Shown piece after piece: positions 51,726 to 59,931 of a stretch of DNA of 64,000 bases. Where the stretch lies: the NCBI RefSeq assembly GCF_019343475.1, contig NZ_CP072453.1:1798001-1862000 (forward strand). The letters are read 5' to 3'. Both the position numbers and the translations under genes were made by a program. The DNA comes from Providencia sp. R33 (lineage in GTDB: Bacteria; Pseudomonadota; Gammaproteobacteria; Enterobacterales; Enterobacteriaceae). Positions within the stretch are counted from its first letter, which is position 1. Each line of letters starts with the position of its first letter. The notes under the pieces were generated by a model. It did no database searches. It had not been told where the DNA came from and saw nothing but the letters and a program-made list of their open reading frames with translations.

Positions 51726-53135
51726 ATGCAAACAACACAACCCCTTAAGCAAAGTTCATCGCCAGGCTGGCAGATGAACCCCGTTTTAGTGATGTTAACC
51801 ATCGTGATTATTGCCTTTTTAATGACGTATTTCGTTGAGTCTGGGCAATATGAACGCGACGGTAAAAAAGTCATTCCTGACTCCTATCAAACAATTTCCA
51901 AAGAAGTGAACTTTGAGCAAGTCTTAGGAACCGAAAAACCCGCTGAAAATGAAGCGGCTCCCGTCAGTTTAATCCAGCTATTTAAAGCCATTCCAGAGGG
52001 GATCATTAAGCAGTCGCCCCTCATTTATATGGTGCTGTTTATTGGTGGGATGTTTGGGATCCTCAATAAGACTGGGGCAATCGAATCAGGACTTGAAAGG
52101 CTATTGCATGTTACTCGGGGCAATATTTACTTATTAATCCCTTTTTTGATGATAGTTTTCTCCATGGGAAGCACCTTTATGGGGTTAGCCAAAGAGTACC
52201 TTTTGGTGATCCCTATGGTGATAGCGTTGATGAAACGTGTTGGGCTTAATGAACTTATCGGCCTTGCGATTGTTGCCATCGCCGTTAAAGTGGGTTACCT
52301 CGCATCAATTACTAACCCATATGCTTTATCCATCGCTCAGCCGCTGGTTGGGCTACCTGTGTTCAGCGGTTTAAGCATGCGTGTTGCTGCCTACTTTATT
52401 TTTATCAGCTTAGGGATATTATTCGTCTTTTACAGTATCCGTAAAACGACATTAACCCGCTATGTCGTTGAAGAAAATAGCCATTCAAGCGCTCTGACGA
52501 GTCGTCATAAGTTAATGTTAATCGTGCTAGCCATTGGCGTGGCTTTTTTAGTCTATGCGTCTAATCGCTGGCATTGGAAGAATAATGATTTATCCGCTTA
52601 TTATTTATTTTTAAGCGTGGTTTTAACTTTTTGCAGTGGCCTAACAGCCAGCGCGGCGGCAGATGCATTTGTCAGCGGAATGAAAAAAGTGTTGATTGCG
52701 GGCGTGCTTATCGGGCTAGCTACCGCCGTTGAAATCATTCTTTCCCAAGGGAAAATTCTCGATACGATCATTCACCAACTGGTTGGTTTAGTTGGCAATC
52801 ATGGGGCTTATATTTCCTCATACAGCATGTTTATTTCCCAGTTATTACTAGATGTCGCTATCCCTTCAACTTCAGGGCAAGCCGCAGTTACCATGCCCAT
52901 TTTAGGCCCTGTGGGCGAAATTTCAGGCGTTTCCCCACAAACAACTGTATTCGCTTTCTTAATGGGTAATGGGCTGACCAATATGATCACTCCTACCTCC
53001 AGTGGGTTGCTTATCTTTTTAGCCACCGCAGGTGTCAGCTGGACAACATGGGCAAAATATATTTTCCCACTATTTTTAATTTTTATGGCTGTTGGTATTG
53101 GCTTACTGACTATCGCAGTCACTATAGGATATTAG
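51726..53135 (+). CDS. YfcC-family C4-dicarboxylate-type carrier
   Basis: 469 residues with about eleven to twelve membrane segments, a periplasmic or cytoplasmic loop at 35-90, and a QSPLIYMVLFIGGMFGILNKTGAIESG block typical of the YfcC/DcuC (IT superfamily) carriers. Members have been proposed to move amino acids, peptides or dicarboxylates; the substrate here is open. It lies between an IclR regulator and a CocE/NonD hydrolase, four bases from the latter, so it probably imports that enzyme's substrate or a product. Confidence 0.8.
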   Translation: MQTTQPLKQSSSPGWQMNPVLVMLTIVIIAFLMTYFVESGQYERDGKKVIPDSYQTISKEVNFEQVLGTEKPAENEAAPVSLIQLFKAIPEGIIKQSPLIYMVLFIGGMFGILNKTGAIESGLERLLHVTRGNIYLLIPFLMIVFSMGSTFMGLAKEYLLVIPMVIALMKRVGLNELIGLAIVAIAVKVGYLASITNPYALSIAQPLVGLPVFSGLSMRVAAYFIFISLGILFVFYSIRKTTLTRYVVEENSHSSALTSRHKLMLIVLAIGVAFLVYASNRWHWKNNDLSAYYLFLSVVLTFCSGLTASAAADAFVSGMKKVLIAGVLIGLATAVEIILSQGKILDTIIHQLVGLVGNHGAYISSYSMFISQLLLDVAIPSTSGQAAVTMPILGPVGEISGVSPQTTVFAFLMGNGLTNMITPTSSGLLIFLATAGVSWTTWAKYIFPLFLIFMAVGIGLLTIAVTIGY

Positions 53136-53139
53136 CCGT

Positions 53140-54960
53140 ATGGATATGAAGAATTTCCGCATTGTTATGCGTGATGGAATAACCCTTTCAACGGATGTCT
53201 ATTTTCCACAGGAAGCAGAGGCCTCACCTTGCCCCGTGATTATTGAACGCACACCTTATGATAAAACCGCCCCTTCCCGTTCTGAAAAGACAGTTGCAGG
53301 GCACCAGATTACGCGTCAGGAGATGGCGCGTTGTTTCACCAATGCAGGCTTTATTGTTATCTATCAAGACTGCCGAGGCCGTTATGAGTCTGAAGGTAAA
53401 TTCACTAAATATATTAATGAGGCAGAAGACGGCTTCGATACATTACAGTGGATTATGGGGCAACCTTGGTGTAACGGAAAAATCGGCTCGATGGGGTTAT
53501 CTTACGCTGCACACACACAATTAGCGATGGCCTGTTTGAACCCTCCAGGTTTATCTACCATGGTGTTAGATTCCGGTGGTTTTGCTAATGCATTTCAGTG
53601 TGGTATTCGCCAAGGAGGAGCCTTTGAACTTAAGCAAGCTACTTGGGCCTATAAACAAGCGAAACTCAGCCCTCTAGCCCAACAATCTTCCACGGTTTCA
53701 ACGGCTTTATCACAAGAGAATATCCACGACTGGTTTGCTGCTATGCCATGGCACCAAGGGCATACATTACTAAAACATGTGCCTGAATATGAGTCTTATT
53801 TATTCGAGCAATGGGAAGAAGAGTGTTTTACCGATTACTGGAAAAAAATCGGTATCTACGCAGAAGGCTATTACGACCAGATCCCCGATATCCCCGTATT
53901 ATTTATGTCCAGTTGGTATGATGCCTATGTGAGCTCGACATTAGATAACTACCGTGCATTCACCACAACAAAGCAATCACCACAAAAATTAATCATGGGC
54001 CCTTGGTTGCATGGCGACCGAAACATTACCCATAGCGGTAATGCTGAATTTGGTGAAGTTGCCGCCTTTGACCACAATGTCAGTGAAGATTGGTTAGCCT
54101 GCCGCTTAGCATGGTTCGAAACACATTTAAAAGGCCTTAATCCACCAAAACAGCAACAAGATATCACTTTTTTTATGATGGGTGGCGGTAGTGGTAAACG
54201 CAATCCTGAGGGGCGTTTAGAACATGGCGGTGAATGGGTTCACCATCAAGAGTGGCCATTACCCAATGTTGAAAATATTCCTTTTTATCTTTGGGGAAAT
54301 CAATCTCTCCAGAGTGAAGAGTGCCCCAAACAAACAACAATATCCTATTGCTATGACCCTAAAAACCCTGTTCCAACCATCGGTGGCGCCTTAACATCAG
54401 GCCAGCCTATTTTTTGGGGTGGTGCGTTCGACCAACGTGAACTGCCTGATTTTTTTGGCAGCCAACAAAATAACCTGCCGCTTTCCGCTCGCTCTGATGT
54501 TTTAGTTTTTGAAACCGAGATTTTACAAGAAGATATCTGTTTGGCTGGTGATATTGAAGTGTCGTTGTGGGTGAGTAGTGATGCCCTAGATACTGATTTT
54601 ACGGCAAAATTGATTGATGTTTACCCGCCGAGTGAAGATTACCCGCAAGGTTATGCAATGAATATTACTGATGGGATCTTCCGTTGCCGTTTTCATCAGG
54701 GGTATGAGCAAAAAACCTTATTAACCCCTAATGAAGTCGTCGAAATTAAAATCAAACCGTTTGCTTGCGCTAACCGTTTTGTAAAAGGACACCGTATTCG
54801 GTTAGATATTTCCAGTAGCAATTTCCCCAAATATGATTTTAACACCAATACAGGTGAAACTATCGCGGGGGATAGAACATGGAAAGTCGCACGTAACAGT
54901 ATTCATATTTCCCAAAAATACCCATCTAAAATTATGTTACCTGTGGTCAAAAAAGCATAA
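53140..54960 (+). CDS. CocE/NonD-family serine hydrolase (X-Pro dipeptidyl-peptidase S15 type)
   Basis: 606 residues. The N-terminal alpha/beta hydrolase has MRDGITLSTDVYFP (10-23), QDCRGRYESEGKFT (76-89), the nucleophile motif GSMGLSYAAH with Ser121, and a likely catalytic His in MGPWLHGDRN. The C-terminal third is a jelly-roll domain (VSLWVSSDALDTDFTAKLIDVYP). Relatives include cocaine esterase, alpha-amino-acid ester hydrolases and glutaryl acylases; the substrate is probably an ester or amide. No signal peptide, so cytoplasmic. It is cotranscribed with the YfcC-type carrier. Confidence 0.85.
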   Translation: MDMKNFRIVMRDGITLSTDVYFPQEAEASPCPVIIERTPYDKTAPSRSEKTVAGHQITRQEMARCFTNAGFIVIYQDCRGRYESEGKFTKYINEAEDGFDTLQWIMGQPWCNGKIGSMGLSYAAHTQLAMACLNPPGLSTMVLDSGGFANAFQCGIRQGGAFELKQATWAYKQAKLSPLAQQSSTVSTALSQENIHDWFAAMPWHQGHTLLKHVPEYESYLFEQWEEECFTDYWKKIGIYAEGYYDQIPDIPVLFMSSWYDAYVSSTLDNYRAFTTTKQSPQKLIMGPWLHGDRNITHSGNAEFGEVAAFDHNVSEDWLACRLAWFETHLKGLNPPKQQQDITFFMMGGGSGKRNPEGRLEHGGEWVHHQEWPLPNVENIPFYLWGNQSLQSEECPKQTTISYCYDPKNPVPTIGGALTSGQPIFWGGAFDQRELPDFFGSQQNNLPLSARSDVLVFETEILQEDICLAGDIEVSLWVSSDALDTDFTAKLIDVYPPSEDYPQGYAMNITDGIFRCRFHQGYEQKTLLTPNEVVEIKIKPFACANRFVKGHRIRLDISSSNFPKYDFNTNTGETIAGDRTWKVARNSIHISQKYPSKIMLPVVKKA

Positions 54961-54986
54961 TTAATTCAGACTGATATTTTCAAATA

Positions 54987-55020
54987 TATTGGCCTGCTCT
55001 TGCACTCAAGCAGGCCAATA
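54987..55020. terminator. Hairpin between converging genes
   Basis: A perfect 12-base stem, TATTGGCCTGCT (54987-54998) with AGCAGGCCAATA (55009-55020). There is no strong T-run on either side, but its place between the converging hydrolase and binding-protein genes suits a shared terminator. Confidence 0.6.
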
Positions 55021-55034
55021 AAGAAGGCACGTTT

Positions 55035-56177
55035 TTACTCCGCTTTAACCCAGAACACACCATCGCCCTCTAATGCCGTAAAGGTTTTGTGCAGATAATC
55101 GCTATCCGCTTGTGGGTCGAGTTCAGTAAATAAATTTGGATGTAAAAACTTCGCTATCGCTTCCACCGCAATAATATTAAACGGGGTATCGTAATATTGC
55201 TGGTATAACGCTAAAACCTGTTTGTTTTGGTACGCTGATAATGAGCGCAGTTTAGGGCGTTCCATCAGCTTGGTTAGCCTTGCCTGCGATTTAGCTTTAT
55301 CGCCCGTATACCCTAAAGGTACTGAAGAGCTGCCTTTACGCGTGCTATCCCAATCCGCGGCGGTCATTAAGTAATAGTCGGGATTGCTGTGAATTAACTG
55401 TTCTTCGTTAATTTCACCACCCATTCCAGTGCTGAACCACTGTGAACCGAGGTTATTTCCTCCTGCTATTTCAACAAATTCACCAAAATTACCATTTCCA
55501 AAGGTTTTACAGCAATAATCTTCACCGGAAATCCCCGCGGCTCTTTCGATAAACACACTCGGGCGTTGGCCTTTATCGAGTGTCGCGACTTTACTGCGGA
55601 TCAAATCCAATCTTTGTTGATAAAACTGGTTAAATGCCTCCGCTTGTTGTGGTTCACCGAACACTTGGCCTAATAATGTCATACTCGGCATAGTGTTTTT
55701 CAGCGGGTATTGGCGAAAATCAATGAAAATGACGGGTAAACCGCTTTTTTCCAGTAAAGATAGTGTGCCACTTTCCGTCAACTTGCTTTGCAAACCGATA
55801 TCAAAGATCAATAAATCAGGTTGAGCGACCAAGGCTTTTTCAACACTAAAATCGGTTGTGTAAGGGTTTGGGAAAACAGGGATTTTGCTTAATTCAGGAA
55901 ACTTTTTACTGTACGCTGCGCTTAAATCAGGCGCTTTTTTAATAAGTGCATCATCCCAAGCAATAATGCCTTTTAATGGGCTTTGTGGATGCAAAATATT
56001 CAACGCCACCAGCACACGGCTATCCGCCAGCATCACTCGTGAAACAGGCGCATTGACGGTAACTTCCCGCCCCGCAATATCGGTCACTGTAATCGGTGCA
56101 GCGAAACTCGTCGCTGCACCGAACAGGCTCAATAACCCAAATAAGCAATACTTATTGATAAATCGACTTATCATCAT
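55035..56177 (-). CDS. Periplasmic siderophore/metal-binding protein (ABC substrate-binding, class III)
   Basis: 380 residues: Sec signal peptide ending SFAAP (about residues 22-28), then the two-lobed class III fold (ITVTDIAGREVTVNAPVSRVML, KALVAQPDLLIFDIGL, LEKSGLPVIFIDFRQYPL) joined by a long helix. Such proteins hand Fe-siderophores or other metal chelates to an ABC importer. The gene starts 16 bases after the TonB-receptor gene ends, giving a receptor-binding-protein pair; no permease or ATPase gene is adjacent. A pair of Cys (EDYCCK) is unusual for the family. Confidence 0.85.
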   Translation of the reverse strand: MMISRFINKYCLFGLLSLFGAATSFAAPITVTDIAGREVTVNAPVSRVMLADSRVLVALNILHPQSPLKGIIAWDDALIKKAPDLSAAYSKKFPELSKIPVFPNPYTTDFSVEKALVAQPDLLIFDIGLQSKLTESGTLSLLEKSGLPVIFIDFRQYPLKNTMPSMTLLGQVFGEPQQAEAFNQFYQQRLDLIRSKVATLDKGQRPSVFIERAAGISGEDYCCKTFGNGNFGEFVEIAGGNNLGSQWFSTGMGGEINEEQLIHSNPDYYLMTAADWDSTRKGSSSVPLGYTGDKAKSQARLTKLMERPKLRSLSAYQNKQVLALYQQYYDTPFNIIAVEAIAKFLHPNLFTELDPQADSDYLHKTFTALEGDGVFWVKAE

Positions 56178-56192
56178 CCTGCCTTATCTTAA

Positions 56193-58316
56193 TTAAAATT
56201 TCACCGATGCTTGAACATAATATGTTCTCGGTTGCCCAACGTAGATCCCATAGTTGTTATCCGTCGAGCGAGTGAAATAGGTTTGATCAAATAAGTTTTT
56301 AATACCAGCTGACAGTGTTAAATCAGACAAACTTTTACCAAAGTGGTATTCCCCTCGCGCATCCCATACCATATAGCCTGGTATCGTTCCATAACGACCG
56401 TCTGCACTTGGTTCTGTCACATAATTACTTGTTGTCCCTGGTGATTCCTGTGTTGATTGCGCATAGGTGTTCAAGTTCCATACCCAATTGCCTGTTTCAT
56501 AACGGCTACCTGCGGTGATCACTTGGCGTGAATAAAACGGTAAGTCTTTATGGGCGAAATCCCCTTTCTTGCTGACTGCCTTAGTATAGGTATAAGTGCT
56601 ATACACGCTAACACCATCAAGGGCATCCGTGAGATCCGCTAAGTTGTACCTTGCCGCTAGCTCAACACCTTGGTGTGTCGTCGCGCCTAAGTTAGTCCAA
56701 CCCGTTGTATTTTCAACATAAAGAAGTTGATCGTCAAAGTCGATATAGAATAAAGTCGCTTCTAAAGAGAGCGCCGTATTGTCGTATTTCGTGCCCACTT
56801 CATAGTTATGGGCTTTTTCTGCACTTAACCCGTTAGCCGGTGAATTGCCAACCCCTTTTGTATTCAATTGGAAGTATTGCAAGCTACCAAATGAGGTGCT
56901 GGCATTAGCAAATAATTTCCACTCATCATCAATATGGTAAATCACCGCCAGTGCAGGAAGTGGTTCACTGTAACGCTTGCTACGGTTTTGATTTTTAAAA
57001 CTGTCGTTTAAGTGAATATTGATATTTTCGTAGCGAATACCCGGAATGATAGTCCAGTTGCCGACATCAATAGTGTCATCAAGGTAAATCGCATGCGCTT
57101 CCGTTCCGCCCGAGGTGTGTTGGTAGTAGTCATTGGTGCTTGGACGTGTGTTTTGTGTGCCAGCTTGGTACCAATTTGAGCGATAGGCTTTTTCATCTGC
57201 AGTTTCATTTAAATAACGGTAGCCCACGGTCACTTCATGGGACATGTTATCAAAACGGAACAATTGCGAGTAACTTGGCTCAATAGCATACGCGGTATAG
57301 TGGCGCGGGTAAGAAACCAGACGCCTTTCGTTGGCTTTGTCTTTATGGTCACTTTCAATATAACTACCACGATAGCTTTTGCTGAACCACGTCATTAATT
57401 CAAATTGTTTGTCATCTTCTTCATGCTTATATTTCAATGACATATCTTGGCGATTCCCCTCAAAACGGTCATATGGCCGCGTTGATTGGTATGGGTCTGC
57501 ATTATATTGAGCTTGAGTTAACCCGCCAGGCATTCCAGACATGGCATGATAATAGTGAAAATTCGCTAATAGCTCGTCGTTATCCGTAATGGCATAACGG
57601 GTTTTCAACATAAAATCATCAATATCGGTATTATCGTTACTTTTGCGGTAACCTTGCCCATGTAAACCGGAATACAGGATCATCGCACCCGCTGAGTCAT
57701 CGGCTTTAGAGCCACCTAATGAGGCATCCACTAAGGTCTTTAACCCACCTGTTTTCGCCCCTTGGGTTTGTACCGCCACCCCACCACCAAACGCCTTTGG
57801 AATTGGCTTGGTCACAAAGTTAATCACTCCACCTACGTTTTGTGGCCCATAACGTACAGATGCTCCGCCACGGATAACATCAATGGATTCAATACTGCCT
57901 AACGAGAGTGGCGACATGGAAAGTTGTGGCTGACCATAAGGCGCTGCTGCCAACGGCATTCCATCAAGTAGGATCGTTGAACGTGGCGATAAACGCGAGG
58001 TTAAACCGCGCACACCAACGTTTAAGGAAACATCACTTCCCCCTGTTCCATTACTTTCACGCACTTGAACACCAGGAATGCCTTTTAGTGCATCCGCAAT
58101 GGTTTCACTGCCCGTTTCTTTAATTTGTTGTTGTGTTTTAACGGTTCGCGCACCGGGATGATTAAATACCACTTCGCTGTCTTCGGTATTTTCAAGCCAG
58201 TTACCCGTGACGGTGATTTGGTCATTTTTCGCGTTATCAGCCGCGAAAGTGTAGTGAGAAATCAATGAAGCAGAAATTGCCAATGGCAAAAGTAGTTTGC
58301 GTGTTTTCAAGTTCAT
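56193..58316 (-). CDS. TonB-dependent siderophore receptor (FecA-like, no signalling domain)
   Basis: About 707 residues. Signal peptide to about residue 25 (SHYTFAAD), a TonB box-like DQITVTG, the plug (DALKGIPGVQVRE, VGVRGLTSRLSPRSTILLDGMPLA, IESIDVIRGGASVRYGPQNVGGVINFVTKP), and a 22-strand barrel ending VQASVKF with the terminal Phe. The plug resembles FecA, but the FecR-interacting signalling extension is absent, so control is by Fur rather than surface signalling. I start at ATG 58316, the residue before the signal peptide, rather than 58349; the ribosome-binding site is poor either way. Ligand unknown. Confidence 0.88.
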   Translation of the reverse strand: MNLKTRKLLLPLAISASLISHYTFAADNAKNDQITVTGNWLENTEDSEVVFNHPGARTVKTQQQIKETGSETIADALKGIPGVQVRESNGTGGSDVSLNVGVRGLTSRLSPRSTILLDGMPLAAAPYGQPQLSMSPLSLGSIESIDVIRGGASVRYGPQNVGGVINFVTKPIPKAFGGGVAVQTQGAKTGGLKTLVDASLGGSKADDSAGAMILYSGLHGQGYRKSNDNTDIDDFMLKTRYAITDNDELLANFHYYHAMSGMPGGLTQAQYNADPYQSTRPYDRFEGNRQDMSLKYKHEEDDKQFELMTWFSKSYRGSYIESDHKDKANERRLVSYPRHYTAYAIEPSYSQLFRFDNMSHEVTVGYRYLNETADEKAYRSNWYQAGTQNTRPSTNDYYQHTSGGTEAHAIYLDDTIDVGNWTIIPGIRYENINIHLNDSFKNQNRSKRYSEPLPALAVIYHIDDEWKLFANASTSFGSLQYFQLNTKGVGNSPANGLSAEKAHNYEVGTKYDNTALSLEATLFYIDFDDQLLYVENTTGWTNLGATTHQGVELAARYNLADLTDALDGVSVYSTYTYTKAVSKKGDFAHKDLPFYSRQVITAGSRYETGNWVWNLNTYAQSTQESPGTTSNYVTEPSADGRYGTIPGYMVWDARGEYHFGKSLSDLTLSAGIKNLFDQTYFTRSTDNNYGIYVGQPRTYYVQASVKF

Positions 58317-58347
58317 AAAAGGTGAGTCAAGAAAGAAGATTAAGATC

Positions 58348-58371
58348 AATAATGATAATTATAATCATTAG
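58348..58371 (-). promoter_or_regulatory. Fur-box-like sequence upstream of the receptor gene
   Basis: AATGAT (58351-58356) and ATCATT (58364-58369) form an inverted repeat inside AATAATGATAATTATAATC, close to the Fur consensus GATAATGATAATCATTATC. Its place 30-55 bases before the receptor start suggests iron-dependent repression. Confidence 0.6.
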
Positions 58372-58466
58372 TAATAATCAATCATATTTACTCTTTTTTT
58401 ATAACAAAAATATCTAACAAATTAAATTATTAGCCATTATTCTTTTTTTAGCCTAAAAAAAGAATA

Positions 58467-58496
58467 ATAAAAATCCGAAGGGGTTGCCTTCGGATT
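58467..58496 (-). terminator. Terminator of the DMSO-reductase-type operon
   Basis: AATCCGAAGG (58472-58481) and CCTTCGGATT (58487-58496) form a 10-base stem with a 5-base loop; on the minus strand the hairpin is followed by TTTTTATTATTC. It lies 22 bases past the anchor-subunit stop, a standard rho-independent terminator. Confidence 0.9.
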
Positions 58497-58518
58497 CCCA
58501 ATAACTCAAAAGTTAAAA

Positions 58519-59364
58519 CTAACCTCCAAGAGAGAAAAATACGACGCGCCCAACGCCTTCACCGACAAAAATACACAATGCAGCAAATGACATTACCAAT
58601 GTAGCATTCATTGATTGGCTTGATTTTTGGCACAATAAGCGCCCAACAAACAGAACGCCTACCGCGATGAACGCCACACGAGCAATGCTCAGGCTGAGTA
58701 ATCCATCAGGCAATTCACGCGGAGTCATACCCATATAAATTGGCTCACCGATATTGCTCAGTAATGATAATGCACCGAGTAACATCAATAAAATCCCCAT
58801 CACCCCCACACCCAATGAGGTTTTTACCACACGCTTAAGTTGCTCTTCTTTACCTAAAGAACGCAAAGGGCCCACTAACAATGAAGCGGCTATGACGCTA
58901 CCAACCAATAACACTGCCCCAAAGAAACTAGCGTAAGTAAATAGGCCGCCCCACAGGTTGAACAGCGTATTTGCGTACAGCGCCGACATTGCATACATGT
59001 ATACTAAACCCGCGATAGCACTAATAACTAGCAATGCATTATTCGCTTTATTTTTGAGTAGTAACAAGGCGGTACTTAGAAATAATAGTGCCATGTAAAT
59101 CGCAGTTGCCCACACTTCACGGCTCATCCAAGAGCTGGAAACATGCACCATGGTGTAAAACATGTGTAATGGATTACCCATATGGAATAACGAACCCAAT
59201 AACCCTACGCACCCTAAAACAAAGCTCGCCACAACAGGCTTTTTAAGGAGCAGTGTTTTTTCACTTCCTTCCAATATGCGGCAAGAGCACAGCAGTGAAA
59301 CCACCAAGCAGCCAACGGATGCCTGCATAAATAAGGTGAAAATCACCAATGGAAATTCATGCAT
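58519..59364 (-). CDS. dmsC: DMSO-reductase-family membrane anchor (DmsC-like)
   Basis: 281 residues with eight membrane segments, beginning MHEFPLVIFTLFMQASVGCLVVSLL and ending in a Gly-rich tail; the block GSLFHMGNPLHMFYTMVHVSSSWMSREV carries the conserved HMG and His near 60-80. DmsC anchors the DmsAB catalytic dimer at the periplasmic face and passes electrons from menaquinol. Last gene of a five-gene minus-strand unit, 11 bases after dmsB, and followed by a terminator. Confidence 0.88.
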   Translation of the reverse strand: MHEFPLVIFTLFMQASVGCLVVSLLCSCRILEGSEKTLLLKKPVVASFVLGCVGLLGSLFHMGNPLHMFYTMVHVSSSWMSREVWATAIYMALLFLSTALLLLKNKANNALLVISAIAGLVYMYAMSALYANTLFNLWGGLFTYASFFGAVLLVGSVIAASLLVGPLRSLGKEEQLKRVVKTSLGVGVMGILLMLLGALSLLSNIGEPIYMGMTPRELPDGLLSLSIARVAFIAVGVLFVGRLLCQKSSQSMNATLVMSFAALCIFVGEGVGRVVFFSLGG

Positions 59365-59375
59365 GATAATTCTCC

Positions 59376-59918
59376 TTATCCTTTCGTGCCAACAACGAGG
59401 TTGGGTTTGGTGATACTTGAACTTGGCAAACCATCAATATCTGCATTCGAGCCATATTTTTTACGCAGTTCGCTGATGAGCCCAAATTCAATTGCGCGCA
59501 TTGGGCAGGAGTCGACACACATCGGGTTCCCCCCTTGCTCACGTAAATCAATGCAGGTATCACACTTGGTCATCATGCCGATACTGGCATCAAATTGCGG
59601 AGCTTCATATGGGCAAGCCCATGTGCAATAGCGACAACCCACGCATTTATCGTGGTCAACCAAGACAACACCATCTTCTTCCCGCTTGTGCATTGCCGTT
59701 GTTGGGCAGTGGCTAACGCATTGCGGGTCATCACAGTGATTACATGCAATAGATAGATGCCAACGGCGCGGACGCGGGTATTCCCCCACTTCGATGTCAT
59801 ATACGCGGCGAAAATTACGCCCAACCTCAAGGTCATTTTTGTCTTTACACGCCACAACACAGGTTTTACACCCAATACAGGCGGCAACATTGATATAAAA
59901 TCCGACTTGTTTATCCAT
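59376..59918 (-). CDS. dmsB: DMSO-reductase-family iron-sulfur subunit (DmsB-like)
   Basis: 180 residues carrying four ferredoxin-type 4Fe-4S clusters: CIGCKTCVVAC (near 15-25), CNHCDDPQCVSHC, CVGCRYCTWAC and CDTC with CVDSC further on, sixteen Cys in all. It relays electrons from the membrane anchor to the molybdopterin subunit. No Tat signal of its own; it is exported by piggy-backing on the catalytic subunit. Shorter at the C-terminus than E. coli DmsB (about 205 residues). Lies 13 bases after dmsA. Confidence 0.93.
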   Translation of the reverse strand: MDKQVGFYINVAACIGCKTCVVACKDKNDLEVGRNFRRVYDIEVGEYPRPRRWHLSIACNHCDDPQCVSHCPTTAMHKREEDGVVLVDHDKCVGCRYCTWACPYEAPQFDASIGMMTKCDTCIDLREQGGNPMCVDSCPMRAIEFGLISELRKKYGSNADIDGLPSSSITKPNLVVGTKG

Positions 59919-59931
59919 TATTTATCGCCCC

